From Comamonadaceae bacterium UBA4962 (GTDB taxonomy: Bacteria; Pseudomonadota; Gammaproteobacteria; Burkholderiales; Burkholderiaceae_C): DNA of 64,000 bases. The DNA lies in NCBI GenBank assembly GCA_002397315.1, contig DHAE01000026.1, forward strand, positions 279,037-343,036, read 5' to 3'. Shown piece after piece: positions 17,612 through 26,705 of this stretch (positions are counted from its first letter, which is position 1; each line of letters opens with the position of its first letter). Below the pieces are notes generated by a model. The model searched no databases. It saw nothing but the letters and a program-made list of their open reading frames with translations, and was not told the DNA's origin. Made by a program: the position numbers and the translations under genes.

Positions 17612-18466
17612 TCAGGGCGCGGCGAAATGGGTGAGCATCATGGCCAGCGGCAGCGTGGGCAGCAGCGCATCGACGCGGTCGAGCACGCCGCCGTGGCCGG
17701 GCAGCAGCCGGCTGCTGTCCTTGGCGCCGGCACTGCGCTTGACGAGGGATTCGGCGAGGTCGCCGACGACGCTCATGGCCGCCATGAACACCGCGCCGAT
17801 GGCCAGCAGCCACCAGCCCTGGACGGCCAGACGGGTGTAGAAACTGGGCACCGCCGCCTGCGTGGCGGCGTCCGCCATCGTCCAGGCGATGGCCAGCACG
17901 ACGACGCCGGCCATGCCGCCCCACACGCCTTCCCAGCTCTTGCCGGGGCTGATGGAGGGCGCGAGCTTGGAGCGCGTGAAGCGCAGGCCGAAGGCGCGGC
18001 CGGCGAAATAGGCGAAGACGTCCGCGACCCAGACCAGGACGAGGACGGAGAGCAGGAAGTTGATGCCGATGGTGCGCGCCTGCACGGCGGCGAGCCAGGC
18101 CAGCCACAGCGCCAGCACGCCGCCCACGAGGCGCACCGCCCGCGGAATGCGCGGCCAGCCCTGCACGCCCTGGCGCAGCAGCCCGGCGCCGCAGAGCACC
18201 CAGGCGGCACCGGCGACGGCCCAGAGCCATGGCAGCGGGCGCTGCATCCAGCCGCCGGCCCAACTCGCGGCGCAGAGCGCCACGCAGGCCGCGCCCACGC
18301 CCACGGAGGCCGCCTGGCCGTAGCCCTGCAGGCGGCCCCACTCCCAGCCGGCCGCCGCCATCAGCACCAGCACGACGGCGGCGAAGGGCACGACCGAGGG
18401 GGCGAAGAGCGCCGGCAGCAGGATGGCCAGCAGCACGATGGCCGTGAGGATGCGCGTCACCAGCAT
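17612..18466 (-). CDS. cdsA: Phosphatidate cytidylyltransferase
   Basis: A 284-residue polytopic membrane enzyme with about eight hydrophobic segments. It makes CDP-diacylglycerol from phosphatidate and CTP for phospholipid synthesis. The signature near the C-terminus is intact: SPGKSWEGVWGG, then SVVGDLAESLVKR and KDSSRLLPGHGGVLDRVD. It sits between uppS and dxr in the conserved order. Confidence 0.94.
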   Translation of the reverse strand: MLVTRILTAIVLLAILLPALFAPSVVPFAAVVLVLMAAAGWEWGRLQGYGQAASVGVGAACVALCAASWAGGWMQRPLPWLWAVAGAAWVLCGAGLLRQGVQGWPRIPRAVRLVGGVLALWLAWLAAVQARTIGINFLLSVLVLVWVADVFAYFAGRAFGLRFTRSKLAPSISPGKSWEGVWGGMAGVVVLAIAWTMADAATQAAVPSFYTRLAVQGWWLLAIGAVFMAAMSVVGDLAESLVKRSAGAKDSSRLLPGHGGVLDRVDALLPTLPLAMMLTHFAAP

Positions 18467-18476
18467 GGGAAATCCT

Positions 18477-19211
18477 TCAGGCGCACGCCGACGTGGTCGG
18501 GGCGGCCAGCAACTGTTCGGAGGTCTTGCCGAAGCGGCGCTCGCGCGCCCCGTAGGCGGCGATGGCCTGGTCCAGCGCGCCGCCGTCGAAATCGGGCCAG
18601 AGGCGGTCGCTGAAGTACAGCTCGGAATACGCGCACTGCCACAGCAGGAAGTTGCTGATGCGCATCTCTCCGCCGGTGCGGATCACGAGGTCCGGGTCGG
18701 GCACGTGGGCCAGGCCCATGGCGGTGTGCAGGCTGGCCTCGGTGATGGGCTCGCCGCGCGCGGCGAGCGCGGAGGCCGCCTGCGCGATGTCCCAGCGGCC
18801 GCCGTAGTTGAAGCAGACGTTGAGCACCAGCCGCGTGTTGTGCGCGGTGACGGCTTCGGCCTGCGCGAGGCCCGCGCGCACCTTCTCCGAGAGCGAAGCT
18901 TTCTCGCCCACGAAGTGCAGGCGCACACCGTCCTTCTGCAGCTGCGGCACCTCGCGCGAGAGCGCACGGGCCAGCAGGTCCATCAGGCCGGAGACCTCCT
19001 CGGCCGGTCGGTTCCAGTTCTCGGAGGAGAAGGCGAACACCGTCAGCACGGAGACGCCGCGCTGCACGCAGTCGCGGGCGCAGCGCTTGAGCGCTTCCAC
19101 GCCCTGCTTGTGCCCGGCCAGCCGCGGCAGGAAGCGGCGCGTGGCCCACCGGCCATTGCCATCCATGACGATGGCGATGTGGTGGGGAATGGAAGATGAA
19201 CCGGAAGACAT
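18477..19211 (-). CDS. uppS: Isoprenyl transferase (undecaprenyl diphosphate synthase)
   Basis: A 244-residue cis-prenyltransferase that builds the C55 lipid carrier for peptidoglycan and O-antigen. The catalytic motif HIAIVMDGNGRWA is at about residues 11-23, with FAFSSENWNRP, the FNYGGRWDI block and the C-terminal DLVIRTGGEMRISNFLLWQ also present. It lies downstream of frr and immediately upstream of cdsA. Confidence 0.95.
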   Translation of the reverse strand: MSSGSSSIPHHIAIVMDGNGRWATRRFLPRLAGHKQGVEALKRCARDCVQRGVSVLTVFAFSSENWNRPAEEVSGLMDLLARALSREVPQLQKDGVRLHFVGEKASLSEKVRAGLAQAEAVTAHNTRLVLNVCFNYGGRWDIAQAASALAARGEPITEASLHTAMGLAHVPDPDLVIRTGGEMRISNFLLWQCAYSELYFSDRLWPDFDGGALDQAIAAYGARERRFGKTSEQLLAAPTTSACA

Positions 19212-19250
19212 GGAAGGGATCGATCGGGACCCGTGCGCGACGGGGCGCGA

Positions 19251-19811
19251 TCAGACCGCCATGATCTCCTGTTCCTTGGCGGCCACGAGCGCATCGACTT
19301 CGGCGATGTGCTTGTCGGTCACCTTCTGGATGTCGGCCTCGGCGCGCTTCTGGTCGTCCTCGGAGGCGGCCTTGTCCTTCACGAGCTTCTTGACCGATTC
19401 GTTGGCGTCGCGGCGCAGGTTGCGCACGGCCACCTTCGCGCTCTCGCCTTCGTTGCGCGCGAGCTTGGTCATTTCCTTGCGGCGCTCTTCGCTCATCGGC
19501 GGCATCGGCACGCGGATGAGGTCGCCCATGGAGGCGGGGTTCAGGCCCAGGTCGCTCTCGCGGATGGCCTTCTCGATCTTGGCGCCCATGCCCTTTTCCC
19601 AGGGCTGGACGCTGATCGTGCGCGCGTCGATCAGCGATACGTTCGCGACCTGCGAGAGCGGCACCATCGAGCCGTAGTACTCGACCTGCACGGAATCGAG
19701 CAGCGCGGGGTTGGCGCGGCCGGTGCGGATCTTGGCGAGGTTGTTCTTGAACGCCACGATGGACTGGTCCATCTTGGATTCGGCGTTTTTCTTGATGTCG
19801 GCAATCGTCAT
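19251..19811 (-). CDS. frr: Ribosome recycling factor
   Basis: A 186-residue two-domain protein (coiled-coil bundle plus head) that splits post-termination ribosomes together with EF-G. It has FKNNLAKIRTGRANPALLD, RTISVQPWEKGM and the closing helix DKHIAEVDALVAAKEQEIM. The ATG at 19811 follows a good AGGAGA site; the frame is open a little further upstream but without one. It lies directly downstream of pyrH. Confidence 0.96.
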   Translation of the reverse strand: MTIADIKKNAESKMDQSIVAFKNNLAKIRTGRANPALLDSVQVEYYGSMVPLSQVANVSLIDARTISVQPWEKGMGAKIEKAIRESDLGLNPASMGDLIRVPMPPMSEERRKEMTKLARNEGESAKVAVRNLRRDANESVKKLVKDKAASEDDQKRAEADIQKVTDKHIAEVDALVAAKEQEIMAV

Positions 19812-19834
19812 GTGTTCTCCTGTGCCATCGGGCG

Positions 19835-20557
19835 TCAAGCGTACACCAGGGTACCTTCGTCCTCGCCCATGACCACGCGCTTGAGGGCGCCGTGCTTCAC
19901 GATCGAGAAGACGCGGATGGGCAGCTTCTGGTCGCGGCAGAGCGCGAATGCCGTGGCATCCAGGATGCCCAGGTTGCGGGACATGGCTTCGTCGAAGGTG
20001 AGCTGCGTGTAGCGCGTCGCCGTCGGGTCCTTCTTGGGATCGGCGGTGTACACGCCGTCCACCTTGGTCGCCTTGAGCACCACCTCGGCGCCGATCTCGG
20101 CGCCGCGCAGTGCCGCGGCGGTATCCGTCGTGAAGAAGGGGTTGCCGGTGCCGGCGGCGAACACCACCACCTTGCCCTCCTCCAGGTACTGCAGCGCCTT
20201 GGGCCGCACGTACGGCTCCACCACCTGCTCGATGCCGATGGCGGACATGACGCGGGCGATGAGGCCCTGCTTGTCCATGGCGTCGGCCAGGGCCAGCGCG
20301 TTCATCACGGTGGCCAGCATGCCCATGTAGTCGGCCGTGGCGCGGTCCATGCCGACGGAGCCGCCGGCCACGCCGCGGAAGATGTTGCCGCCCCCGATCA
20401 CCACCGCCACCTGCACGCCCATGCGCGTGACCTCGGCGATCTCTTCCACCATGCGCACGATGGTCGCGCGGTTGATGCCGAACGCGTCGTCACCCATGAG
20501 GGCCTCTCCAGACAACTTGAGCAGAATGCGCTTGTGGGCTGGAGCGGCGAGGGTCAT
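19835..20557 (-). CDS. pyrH: Uridylate (UMP) kinase
   Basis: A 240-residue bacterial UMP kinase of the amino-acid-kinase fold, hexameric and regulated by GTP/UTP in related species. Motifs: KRILLKLSGEALMG near the start, VVIGGGNIFRG, the DRATADYMGMLATVMNAL block and FAAGTGNPFFTTDTAA. It lies between tsf and frr, its standard position. Confidence 0.96.
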   Translation of the reverse strand: MTLAAPAHKRILLKLSGEALMGDDAFGINRATIVRMVEEIAEVTRMGVQVAVVIGGGNIFRGVAGGSVGMDRATADYMGMLATVMNALALADAMDKQGLIARVMSAIGIEQVVEPYVRPKALQYLEEGKVVVFAAGTGNPFFTTDTAAALRGAEIGAEVVLKATKVDGVYTADPKKDPTATRYTQLTFDEAMSRNLGILDATAFALCRDQKLPIRVFSIVKHGALKRVVMGEDEGTLVYA

Positions 20558-20604
20558 GGGCGTTCTCTTCGGGTGATGGATCGGGGAATGTGCGGGACAA
20601 GGGA

Positions 20605-21501
20605 TCAGGCAGCGGCCTTGGCGGCGGCCACTTGAGCGGCCACTTCCGCAGCGAAGTCGTCCACCTTCTTCTCGATGCCTTCGCCGACCACGTACAGGGT
20701 GAAGCCCTTGATCGTCGTGTTGGCGGCCTTGAGCATCTGGCCCACGGTCTGCTTGCCGTCGGCGGCCTTCACGAAGACCTGGTCGAACAGCGAGACTTCC
20801 TTGAGGTACTTCTGCACGGAGCCTTCCACCATCTTGGCGGCGATGTCGGCGGGCTTGCCGGACTCGGCGGCCTTGGCGGCGGCGACGGTGCGCTCCTTCT
20901 CGATCAGCTCGGCGGGCACGTCGGCGCTGGTCAGGGCCACGGGCTTCATGGCGGCGATGTGCATGGCCACGTCCTTGGCGGCGACTTCGTCACCCTCGAA
21001 CTCGACCACCACGCCGATGCGCGTGCCGTGCAGGTAGGAAGCCAGCTTGGAGCCGGTGAAGCGCTTGAAGCGGCGGAACGACATGTTCTCGCCGATCTTG
21101 CCGATCAGGCCCTTGCGCACTTCTTCCAGCGTGGGGCCGAAGCTTTCCTGGCTGTAGGGCAGCGCGCCCAGGGCTTCGACGTCGGCGGGGTTGTGCTTGG
21201 CGACCAGCTCGGCCGCGGCCTTGGCCAGTGCGATGAAGCTGTCGTTCTTGCTCACGAAGTCGGTTTCGCTGTTCACTTCGATCAGCGCGCCGTCGGTGCC
21301 TTCGATGAAGCTGGCGACCACGCCTTCGGCCGTGATGCGGGCGGCGGCCTTGCCGGCCTTGGTGCCCAGCTTGACGCGCAGCAGCTCTTCGGCCTTGGCC
21401 AGATCGCCGTCGGCTTCCGTCAGGGCCTTCTTGCATTCCATCATGGGGGCGTCGGTCTTGGCGCGCAGTTCGGCAACCATGCTAGCGGTAATAGCAGCCA
21501 T
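20605..21501 (-). CDS. tsf: Translation elongation factor Ts
   Basis: A 298-residue nucleotide exchange factor for EF-Tu. The N-terminal UBA-like domain (ELRAKTDAPMMECKKALTEA) is followed by the TDFVSKND motif that contacts EF-Tu. Two in-frame ATG codons occur at 21507 and 21501. The GGAG is only one base from the first but seven from the second, so 21501 is chosen. It follows rpsB after a terminator-like hairpin. Confidence 0.96.
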   Translation of the reverse strand: MAAITASMVAELRAKTDAPMMECKKALTEADGDLAKAEELLRVKLGTKAGKAAARITAEGVVASFIEGTDGALIEVNSETDFVSKNDSFIALAKAAAELVAKHNPADVEALGALPYSQESFGPTLEEVRKGLIGKIGENMSFRRFKRFTGSKLASYLHGTRIGVVVEFEGDEVAAKDVAMHIAAMKPVALTSADVPAELIEKERTVAAAKAAESGKPADIAAKMVEGSVQKYLKEVSLFDQVFVKAADGKQTVGQMLKAANTTIKGFTLYVVGEGIEKKVDDFAAEVAAQVAAAKAAA

Positions 21502-21546
21502 CGTCATTCTCCAGTGTCAGTTCAGTTCGTTACAGGATTCAAGGCT

Positions 21547-21573
21547 AAAAAAAAGGGGGCTAACAGGAGCCCC
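21547..21573 (-). terminator. Terminator/attenuator hairpin between rpsB and tsf
   Basis: Read on the minus strand, GGGGCT and AGCCCC pair around a 6-base loop and are followed by C and eight T. This is a classical intrinsic terminator lying inside the rpsB-tsf operon. It probably ends a fraction of transcripts, so that S2 and EF-Ts are made in different amounts. Confidence 0.8.
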
Positions 21574-21607
21574 TCTTTCATTCGCGACAAGTCGCGCGGC
21601 CGGGCCT

Positions 21608-22360
21608 TCAGGCAGCGGATTCTTCCACTTCCACGAATTCGTCCGAGCCTTCGGGCGCGGCGGCCTTGACCACGTCGTTCACGGCGTCGGCACGGCCGGC
21701 GATGATGGCGTCGGCGATACCGCGGGCATACAGCGCCACGGCCTTGGCCGAGTCGTCGTTGCCGGGGATCACGTAGTCGATGCCTTCAGGCGAGTGGTTG
21801 GAATCGACCACGCCGATCAGCGGGATGCCCAGCTTCTTGGCTTCGGCGACGGCGATCTTGTGGAAGCCGACGTCGATGATGAAGATGGCGTCCGGCAGGG
21901 CGTTCATGTCCTGGATGCCGCCGATGTCCTTCTCGAGCTTCTCGATCTCGCGGGTGAACGTCAGCTGTTCCTTCTTGCTCATGGACTCGAGGCCGGCTTC
22001 CTGCTGGGCCTTCATGTCCTTCAGGCGCTTGATGGAGGTCTTGACGGTCTTGAAGTTGGTGAGCATGCCGCCCAGCCAGCGCTGGTCGACGTAGGGCACG
22101 CCGGCGCGCTGCGCTTCGGCGGACAGCAGTTCGCGGGCCTGGCGCTTCGTGCCGACCATCAGGATCGTGCCGCGGTTGGCCGTGAGCTGCTTGGCGAACT
22201 TCTGCGCCTCCTGGAACATCGGCAGCGACTTTTCCAGGTTGATGATGTGGATCTTGTTGCGATGGCCGAAGATGAACGGGGCCATCTTGGGGTTCCAGAA
22301 GCGGGTTTGGTGGCCGAAGTGGACACCGGCTTCCAGCATTTCGCGCATGGTGACGGACAT
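21608..22360 (-). CDS. rpsB: 30S ribosomal protein S2
   Basis: A 250-residue S2 protein with typical MREMLEAGVHFGHQTRFWNPKM, FIFGHRNKIHIINLEKS and DRWLGG-type (DQRWLGGMLTNFKTVK) segments. It ends in an acidic tail (EFVEVEESAA). GGAG lies seven bases before the ATG. It is the first gene of the long minus-strand block and is preceded by a structured leader of about 190 bases. Confidence 0.97.
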   Translation of the reverse strand: MSVTMREMLEAGVHFGHQTRFWNPKMAPFIFGHRNKIHIINLEKSLPMFQEAQKFAKQLTANRGTILMVGTKRQARELLSAEAQRAGVPYVDQRWLGGMLTNFKTVKTSIKRLKDMKAQQEAGLESMSKKEQLTFTREIEKLEKDIGGIQDMNALPDAIFIIDVGFHKIAVAEAKKLGIPLIGVVDSNHSPEGIDYVIPGNDDSAKAVALYARGIADAIIAGRADAVNDVVKAAAPEGSDEFVEVEESAA

Positions 22361-22684
22361 GTGAATACTCCAAAGGTTGGGTCTAAAATCCGGCCCGCCA
22401 ACCGCCCGGCAGAGCTGGGCGGCACCTTGAAAAGGCCGGTTCGCGTTTCATTGCGGTGGCAAAGGTGGATTCCTTCGCTGCATACCGCCGCTGCTTCGCA
22501 GACAATGGCGTTCGGGTGAACCGAAAGCGCCCTCTCAGCAAAACCCCGAGATTCTAGCATACCGGTCCACGGCCCCTCCCCTCGCGCGGCCCGTCCGCGC
22601 CCCCGGGAGGCGCCTGCGGCTGCCGGCAGAACACACCAACACCCTAGCGGGGCCGCCCCGGCCGAACGGCGGCGTCCTTCCACC
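22361..22684 (-). promoter_or_regulatory. rpsB promoter and long structured 5' leader
   Basis: This 324-base gap has no gene. On the minus strand an extended -10 element TGCTAGAAT lies at 22551-22559, giving a leader of about 190 bases before rpsB. The leader contains two visible inverted repeats: GGCG...CGCC enclosing TTTCGG/CCGAA near 22507-22531, and CCGCCC...GGGCGG near 22403-22424. The far part (22560-22684) also serves as the upstream region of the divergent dehydrogenase gene. An autoregulatory role for the leader is inference, by analogy with other S2 operons. Confidence 0.5.
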
Positions 22685-23929
22685 ATGCACATCGCCATCG
22701 TCGGCGCCGGAATCGCCGGCACCGCCACCGCTTATGAACTCGCCTGCGACGGGCATGCCGTCACCGTCTTCGAGCAGCGCGCCGCCGCGGCCGAAGAGGC
22801 GAGCTTCGCCAACGCCGGGCTGCTCGCGCCGGCCCCGATGATCCCCTGGGCGGCGCCCGGCATCGGCGGCCCCGCGGGCCAGCGGCTCTTCGGCCGGCGG
22901 GCCGCGGTGCGGCTCGCGTCCGGAGCCGGCCTGTCCGACCTGCGGTGGCTCTGGCAGCGCCGGCGCGCGGCGCGCACGGCGGGAGACGCCGCGGTCACGG
23001 CCCTCGCGCGGTTCGGAAGCTACAGCCAGGCCCGGATGCACCAGGTGGCCGAGGCGCTGCAGCTCGACCCCGAGAGCAGCCGCGGCGTGCTGGTGCTGCT
23101 GCGCTCGCCGTCCGACCTGGAGCGGATCGAGCCGGCCGTGCGCATCCTGCGCGAGACGGGAGCGGATCTGCGCGACGTGGACGCGGACACCGCCCGCCTG
23201 ATCGAGCCCGGACTCGCCTCGGACAACGAACTGGCCGGCGCCATCCACGTGCCGGACGGCGAATCCGGCAACTGCCGGCTGTTCGCGCAGATGCTGCGCT
23301 ATGCCGCGCAGGAGCGCGGCGCGCAGTTCATCTTCAACGCCCAGGTGACATCGCTGCGCGGCGGCCCGGCGGCCGTGCTGCTGGCCGGGGAGCGCGAGCC
23401 CCGGCGCTTCGACGCCGTGGTGGTGTGCTCCGGGCTCGCGGCGGCCGGCCTGCTGCGCCCGGCCGGCACGCCCCTGCCGCTGGCCGGGGTGCACGGCTAC
23501 ACGATCAGCGCACCGCTGCGGGAAGACACCCATGCCCCCCAGGGCACGGTGATCGATCCCGTGCACCGGATCACCCTCACGCGCCAGGGGCAGCGGGTGC
23601 GCGTGGCGGGCGGCGCCGAGCTGGGCGCGGCGGACGGCGCACTGCATGCGCCGACGCTGCAGGTGCTCTACAACGCGGCCTCGGGCTGGTTTCCGGGCGG
23701 GGTCCAGTGGTCGTCGCCCCAGGTGCAGACCTGGCGCGGCGCGCGGCCGATGCTGCCGGACGGCCTGCCGGCGATCGGCGCCGCGGGAGCTGCCGGCGTG
23801 TGGGTGAACGCGGGCCACGGCGCCTGCGGCTGGGCGCTCGCCTGCGGCAGCGCGCGGGCGATGGCCGACCTGATCGCGCAGAGGATTCCGGAGGCCGACC
23901 TGCAACCGTTCGCACCCCGGCGGTTCTGA
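22685..23929 (+). CDS. FAD-dependent D-amino-acid dehydrogenase-like oxidoreductase
   Basis: A 414-residue protein of the DAO/DadA family. The FAD-binding Rossmann motif HIAIVGAGIAGTATAYELA is at the N-terminus and the C-terminal FAD contact reads VWVNAGHGACGWALACGSA. The middle is diverged from E. coli DadA, though the SRGVLVLLRSPSDLE and DTARLIEPGL segments fit the family. It would oxidise an amino or imino acid and pass electrons to the membrane. It is divergent from rpsB. The substrate is unknown and no racemase lies nearby. Confidence 0.82.
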   Translation: MHIAIVGAGIAGTATAYELACDGHAVTVFEQRAAAAEEASFANAGLLAPAPMIPWAAPGIGGPAGQRLFGRRAAVRLASGAGLSDLRWLWQRRRAARTAGDAAVTALARFGSYSQARMHQVAEALQLDPESSRGVLVLLRSPSDLERIEPAVRILRETGADLRDVDADTARLIEPGLASDNELAGAIHVPDGESGNCRLFAQMLRYAAQERGAQFIFNAQVTSLRGGPAAVLLAGEREPRRFDAVVVCSGLAAAGLLRPAGTPLPLAGVHGYTISAPLREDTHAPQGTVIDPVHRITLTRQGQRVRVAGGAELGAADGALHAPTLQVLYNAASGWFPGGVQWSSPQVQTWRGARPMLPDGLPAIGAAGAAGVWVNAGHGACGWALACGSARAMADLIAQRIPEADLQPFAPRRF

Positions 23930-24072
23930 GCGGGGCTGGAACGACCGGAGCAGCGTCGGGCCAGGGGCGCAGGTGGTTCCCACGGAGGGCGCGCGCCGGT
24001 GTGCCGGCGGTGGGGCGGGCCACAATGGGCACCTCCCTCCCCGCCCACGGCACCGCCTGCCACCCACCGCCC

Positions 24073-25608
24073 ATGCACCGCATCGATCCCGACCGCTCCC
24101 ATCCCCTGTTCGACACCGCCGCGACGCGCCGCATCGAGCGCGCGGCCCTGGAGGCCTGCCCGCCCGGCACGCTCATGGAACGCGCGGGCCTGGCGGTGGC
24201 GCGCCTGGCGCTGGCCGTTGCACCGCATGCGCGGCGTGTCTGGGTGGCCTGCGGGCCGGGCAACAACGGCGGCGACGGCCTGGAGGCCGCGCTGCAACTG
24301 CACCGCCGCGGCGTGGCCGTGCAGGCGACGTGGCTGGGCCGGCCGGAAGCCGCACCGGCCGATGCGCGGCAGGCGTGGGAGCGGGCCCGGGCGGCCGGCG
24401 TACCGTTCGCGCCCGGAGCGCCTCAGGATCTCGGGCCCGAGGACCTCTGCATCGACGCCCTGCTGGGCATCGGCACGGCCCCGCGCTCCGGCGGGCATGC
24501 ACCGGCGCCGGCCCTGCAGGCCTTGCTGCAGGCGCTGCAAACCACCCGTGCGCCCGTGCTGTGCGTGGACGGCCCCTCGGGGTTGCTGGCGGATACCGGC
24601 ACCTACCTGCCCGGGCTGGCCCCGGACCATCCGCCGGCCTCCGCGCGCCACACGCTCGGGCTGCTGACGCTCAAGCCCGGCTGGTTCACCGGCCAGGGGC
24701 GGGACGCGGCAGGCACCGTCTGGCTGGACGGTCTGGGCGTGGATACGGCGGCCGAGACACCCTCGCTCTTGCTCTCAGGCCCGGGACGATCGAAGCAGCG
24801 GCCCCACGCCTCCCACAAGGGCAGCTTCGGCGACGTGGCGGTGGTGGGCGGCGAAGGCATCGGGGTCCGTGGGATGGGCATGACGGGCGCGGCGCTGCTC
24901 GCGGCCTCCGCGGCGCTGCACGGCGGTGCCGGGCGGGTCGTGGTGGCGCTGCTGGACGGCGGCACGGATGCGCTGACCGCCGATCTCCAGCAGCCGGAAT
25001 GCATGCTGCGCCGTTTCGATGTGCTGGCGCTGGAGCACGCCACGGTGGTGTGCGGATGCGGCGGCGGCGAGGCCGTGCGGGCCGTGCTGCCGCGCGTGCT
25101 CGCCGAGGCGCCGCGGTTGGTGCTGGACGCGGACGGCCTCAATGCGGTGGCGGGCGACGAAGCGCTGTCCGCGCAACTGCGCGACCGCGAACGCCGCCAC
25201 GGCGCTTTGCCCACGGTGATCACGCCGCATCCGCTGGAAGCCGCGCGGTTGCTGGGCACCGACACAGCCACCGTCCAGTCGGACCGTGCCGGCGCGGCCC
25301 GCTCGCTGGCGGAGCGCTACCGCTGCGCCGTGGTGCTGAAGGGCTCAGGCAGCGTGATCGCCGCGCCGGACCGTACGGCACGCATCAATCCGACGGGTAA
25401 CGGGCGCCTCGCCACGGGCGGCACGGGGGACGTGCTGGCAGGCTTCCTGGGCGCTGTCTGGGCAGCGCGGCCGGAAGGCGACGGCGCGGCCTTCGAGGCG
25501 GCGAGCGCGGCCTGCCATGCGCACGGGCAGGCCGCGGACCGCTGGCAACCCGGCGCCGCACTGACGGCTTCTGAACTGGCACGGCGGCTGGTGCCTCTCC
25601 ACGGTTGA
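24073..25608 (+). CDS. nnr: Bifunctional NAD(P)HX epimerase / ADP-dependent dehydratase
   Basis: A 511-residue YjeF-type repair enzyme. The N-terminal epimerase domain has GPGNNGGDGLEAAL at about residue 61 and DALLGIGTAPRSGG. The C-terminal ribokinase-like dehydratase domain has HASHKGSFGDVAVVGG, ITPHPLEAARLLG and GGTGDVLAG at about residue 449. Together they return damaged hydrated NADH/NADPH to the normal form. An ATG at 24025 would add 16 residues; 24073 fits the family start better. Confidence 0.93.
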   Translation: MHRIDPDRSHPLFDTAATRRIERAALEACPPGTLMERAGLAVARLALAVAPHARRVWVACGPGNNGGDGLEAALQLHRRGVAVQATWLGRPEAAPADARQAWERARAAGVPFAPGAPQDLGPEDLCIDALLGIGTAPRSGGHAPAPALQALLQALQTTRAPVLCVDGPSGLLADTGTYLPGLAPDHPPASARHTLGLLTLKPGWFTGQGRDAAGTVWLDGLGVDTAAETPSLLLSGPGRSKQRPHASHKGSFGDVAVVGGEGIGVRGMGMTGAALLAASAALHGGAGRVVVALLDGGTDALTADLQQPECMLRRFDVLALEHATVVCGCGGGEAVRAVLPRVLAEAPRLVLDADGLNAVAGDEALSAQLRDRERRHGALPTVITPHPLEAARLLGTDTATVQSDRAGAARSLAERYRCAVVLKGSGSVIAAPDRTARINPTGNGRLATGGTGDVLAGFLGAVWAARPEGDGAAFEAASAACHAHGQAADRWQPGAALTASELARRLVPLHG

Positions 25609-25780
25609 GTCCGGTGTCCTACACAACCCCTTCACGACGAAACCAGGGGTAACTCCCGTTGCAGCACACGTCGGTAGGCGCGCGTCCGACATACGGGGAT
25701 CGGCAGGAGGCATGTAATAGCGACAACACCACGCGATTGCGTGCCCATCCACCCGAACCACAGTCCCCAAGGAGTCCGCC

Positions 25781-25966
25781 ATGCAACGCAACCGTTATAC
25801 CGGAGCCCGCGCGTTCATCGCTTTCACCGCCACGGTACTGCTCGCGGTGGGCGCCACGGCGATGAACCTCGTTCCCGACGAAGCCGTGCAGGCCGCCGAT
25901 TCGCTGGTCCGCATTCCGCAGAATCTCGACCAGATCCTGCCGGTCGAGGCGCTGTCGGTGCCTTGA
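25781..25966 (+). CDS. Small exported protein of unknown function (61 aa)
   Basis: A 61-codon reading frame with a good AAGGAG site at 25769-25774. The N-terminus is basic (MQRNRYTGAR), followed by a hydrophobic stretch (FIAFTATVLLAVGATAM) that looks like a signal peptide or single membrane anchor. About 35 polar residues remain after it. It stands alone between nnr and the convergent lipoprotein gene. No known family is recognised. Confidence 0.6.
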   Translation: MQRNRYTGARAFIAFTATVLLAVGATAMNLVPDEAVQAADSLVRIPQNLDQILPVEALSVP

Positions 25967-25982
25967 GCGCTGAGGCACCTGC

Positions 25983-26705
25983 TTATTCCCTACCGCCCTG
26001 CAGCACCCGCAGGCGCTGCCGCAAACCTTCCACGTGCGCCGTATCGCCGCGTTGCTCTGCCTGCCTGATGGCCAGAAGCAGCCACGCCATGAGCGGGCGT
26101 CGCCAGCCGCGGCCTGACGCCGCATCGATGGCGAGGCGTGCCACCTCTGGCGGGGCCTCTCCCCGCGCGTGCAGCACGGCGGCCGCGACGAGGCGCGCGA
26201 GCGGGTCCTCCACGCCAGCCAACGCGGCGGTGCCGCCAGCCTGCACGGCACGCTGCGCGGGGGGCAACAGGGCCGCACCTGCGCCGGCACCCACGGCGCG
26301 GCCTTCCAGATACACCGCATAGGCCTGCTCTGCCGGATCGGCGCCGCGGCGCAGCGGTTCGAAGTCCGGGCATCCCACCTGCGCCAGGCTGGCGACGCGC
26401 ACGGCGCATTCCAGCAGCACCACGCGCGCCAGCAGGTCGGGGCGTGCGGTGCGGGCCACCTCGTCGCGCGCGCGCCGCCATTCCTGGGCCGCGACGCGGT
26501 CCTCGCCGGACAGGTAGGCCTCGGAGGCCCGGGTGGCGGCGCCGTGGGCGTTCTGCTCCCATTCCGGTGGCGGAGCGTGCCGGGCACAGCCGGCCACGAG
26601 CCCGGCGGCGATCGCCACGGCCAGGGTGACGGCGACGGAGCGGCCATGCCAGGGCGTCCGGGCAGGGTTCGCGGCGGCAGCGGGAGAAAACATCGGCATC
26701 GTCAT
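25983..26705 (-). CDS. Lipoprotein associated with an MCE transport operon
   Basis: A 240-residue protein with an N-terminal hydrophobic segment and lipobox LVAGC near residue 40, so it is probably a membrane-anchored lipoprotein. The rest is helical and Ala-rich with no recognised catalytic motif. Its ATG overlaps the stop of the MCE gene (ATGA at 26702-26705), and together with its position at the end of an MCE set this suggests an accessory subunit. The long stretch before the lipobox is unusual; the downstream ATG codons at 26699 and 26693 are alternatives. Confidence 0.72.
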   Translation of the reverse strand: MTMPMFSPAAAANPARTPWHGRSVAVTLAVAIAAGLVAGCARHAPPPEWEQNAHGAATRASEAYLSGEDRVAAQEWRRARDEVARTARPDLLARVVLLECAVRVASLAQVGCPDFEPLRRGADPAEQAYAVYLEGRAVGAGAGAALLPPAQRAVQAGGTAALAGVEDPLARLVAAAVLHARGEAPPEVARLAIDAASGRGWRRPLMAWLLLAIRQAEQRGDTAHVEGLRQRLRVLQGGRE

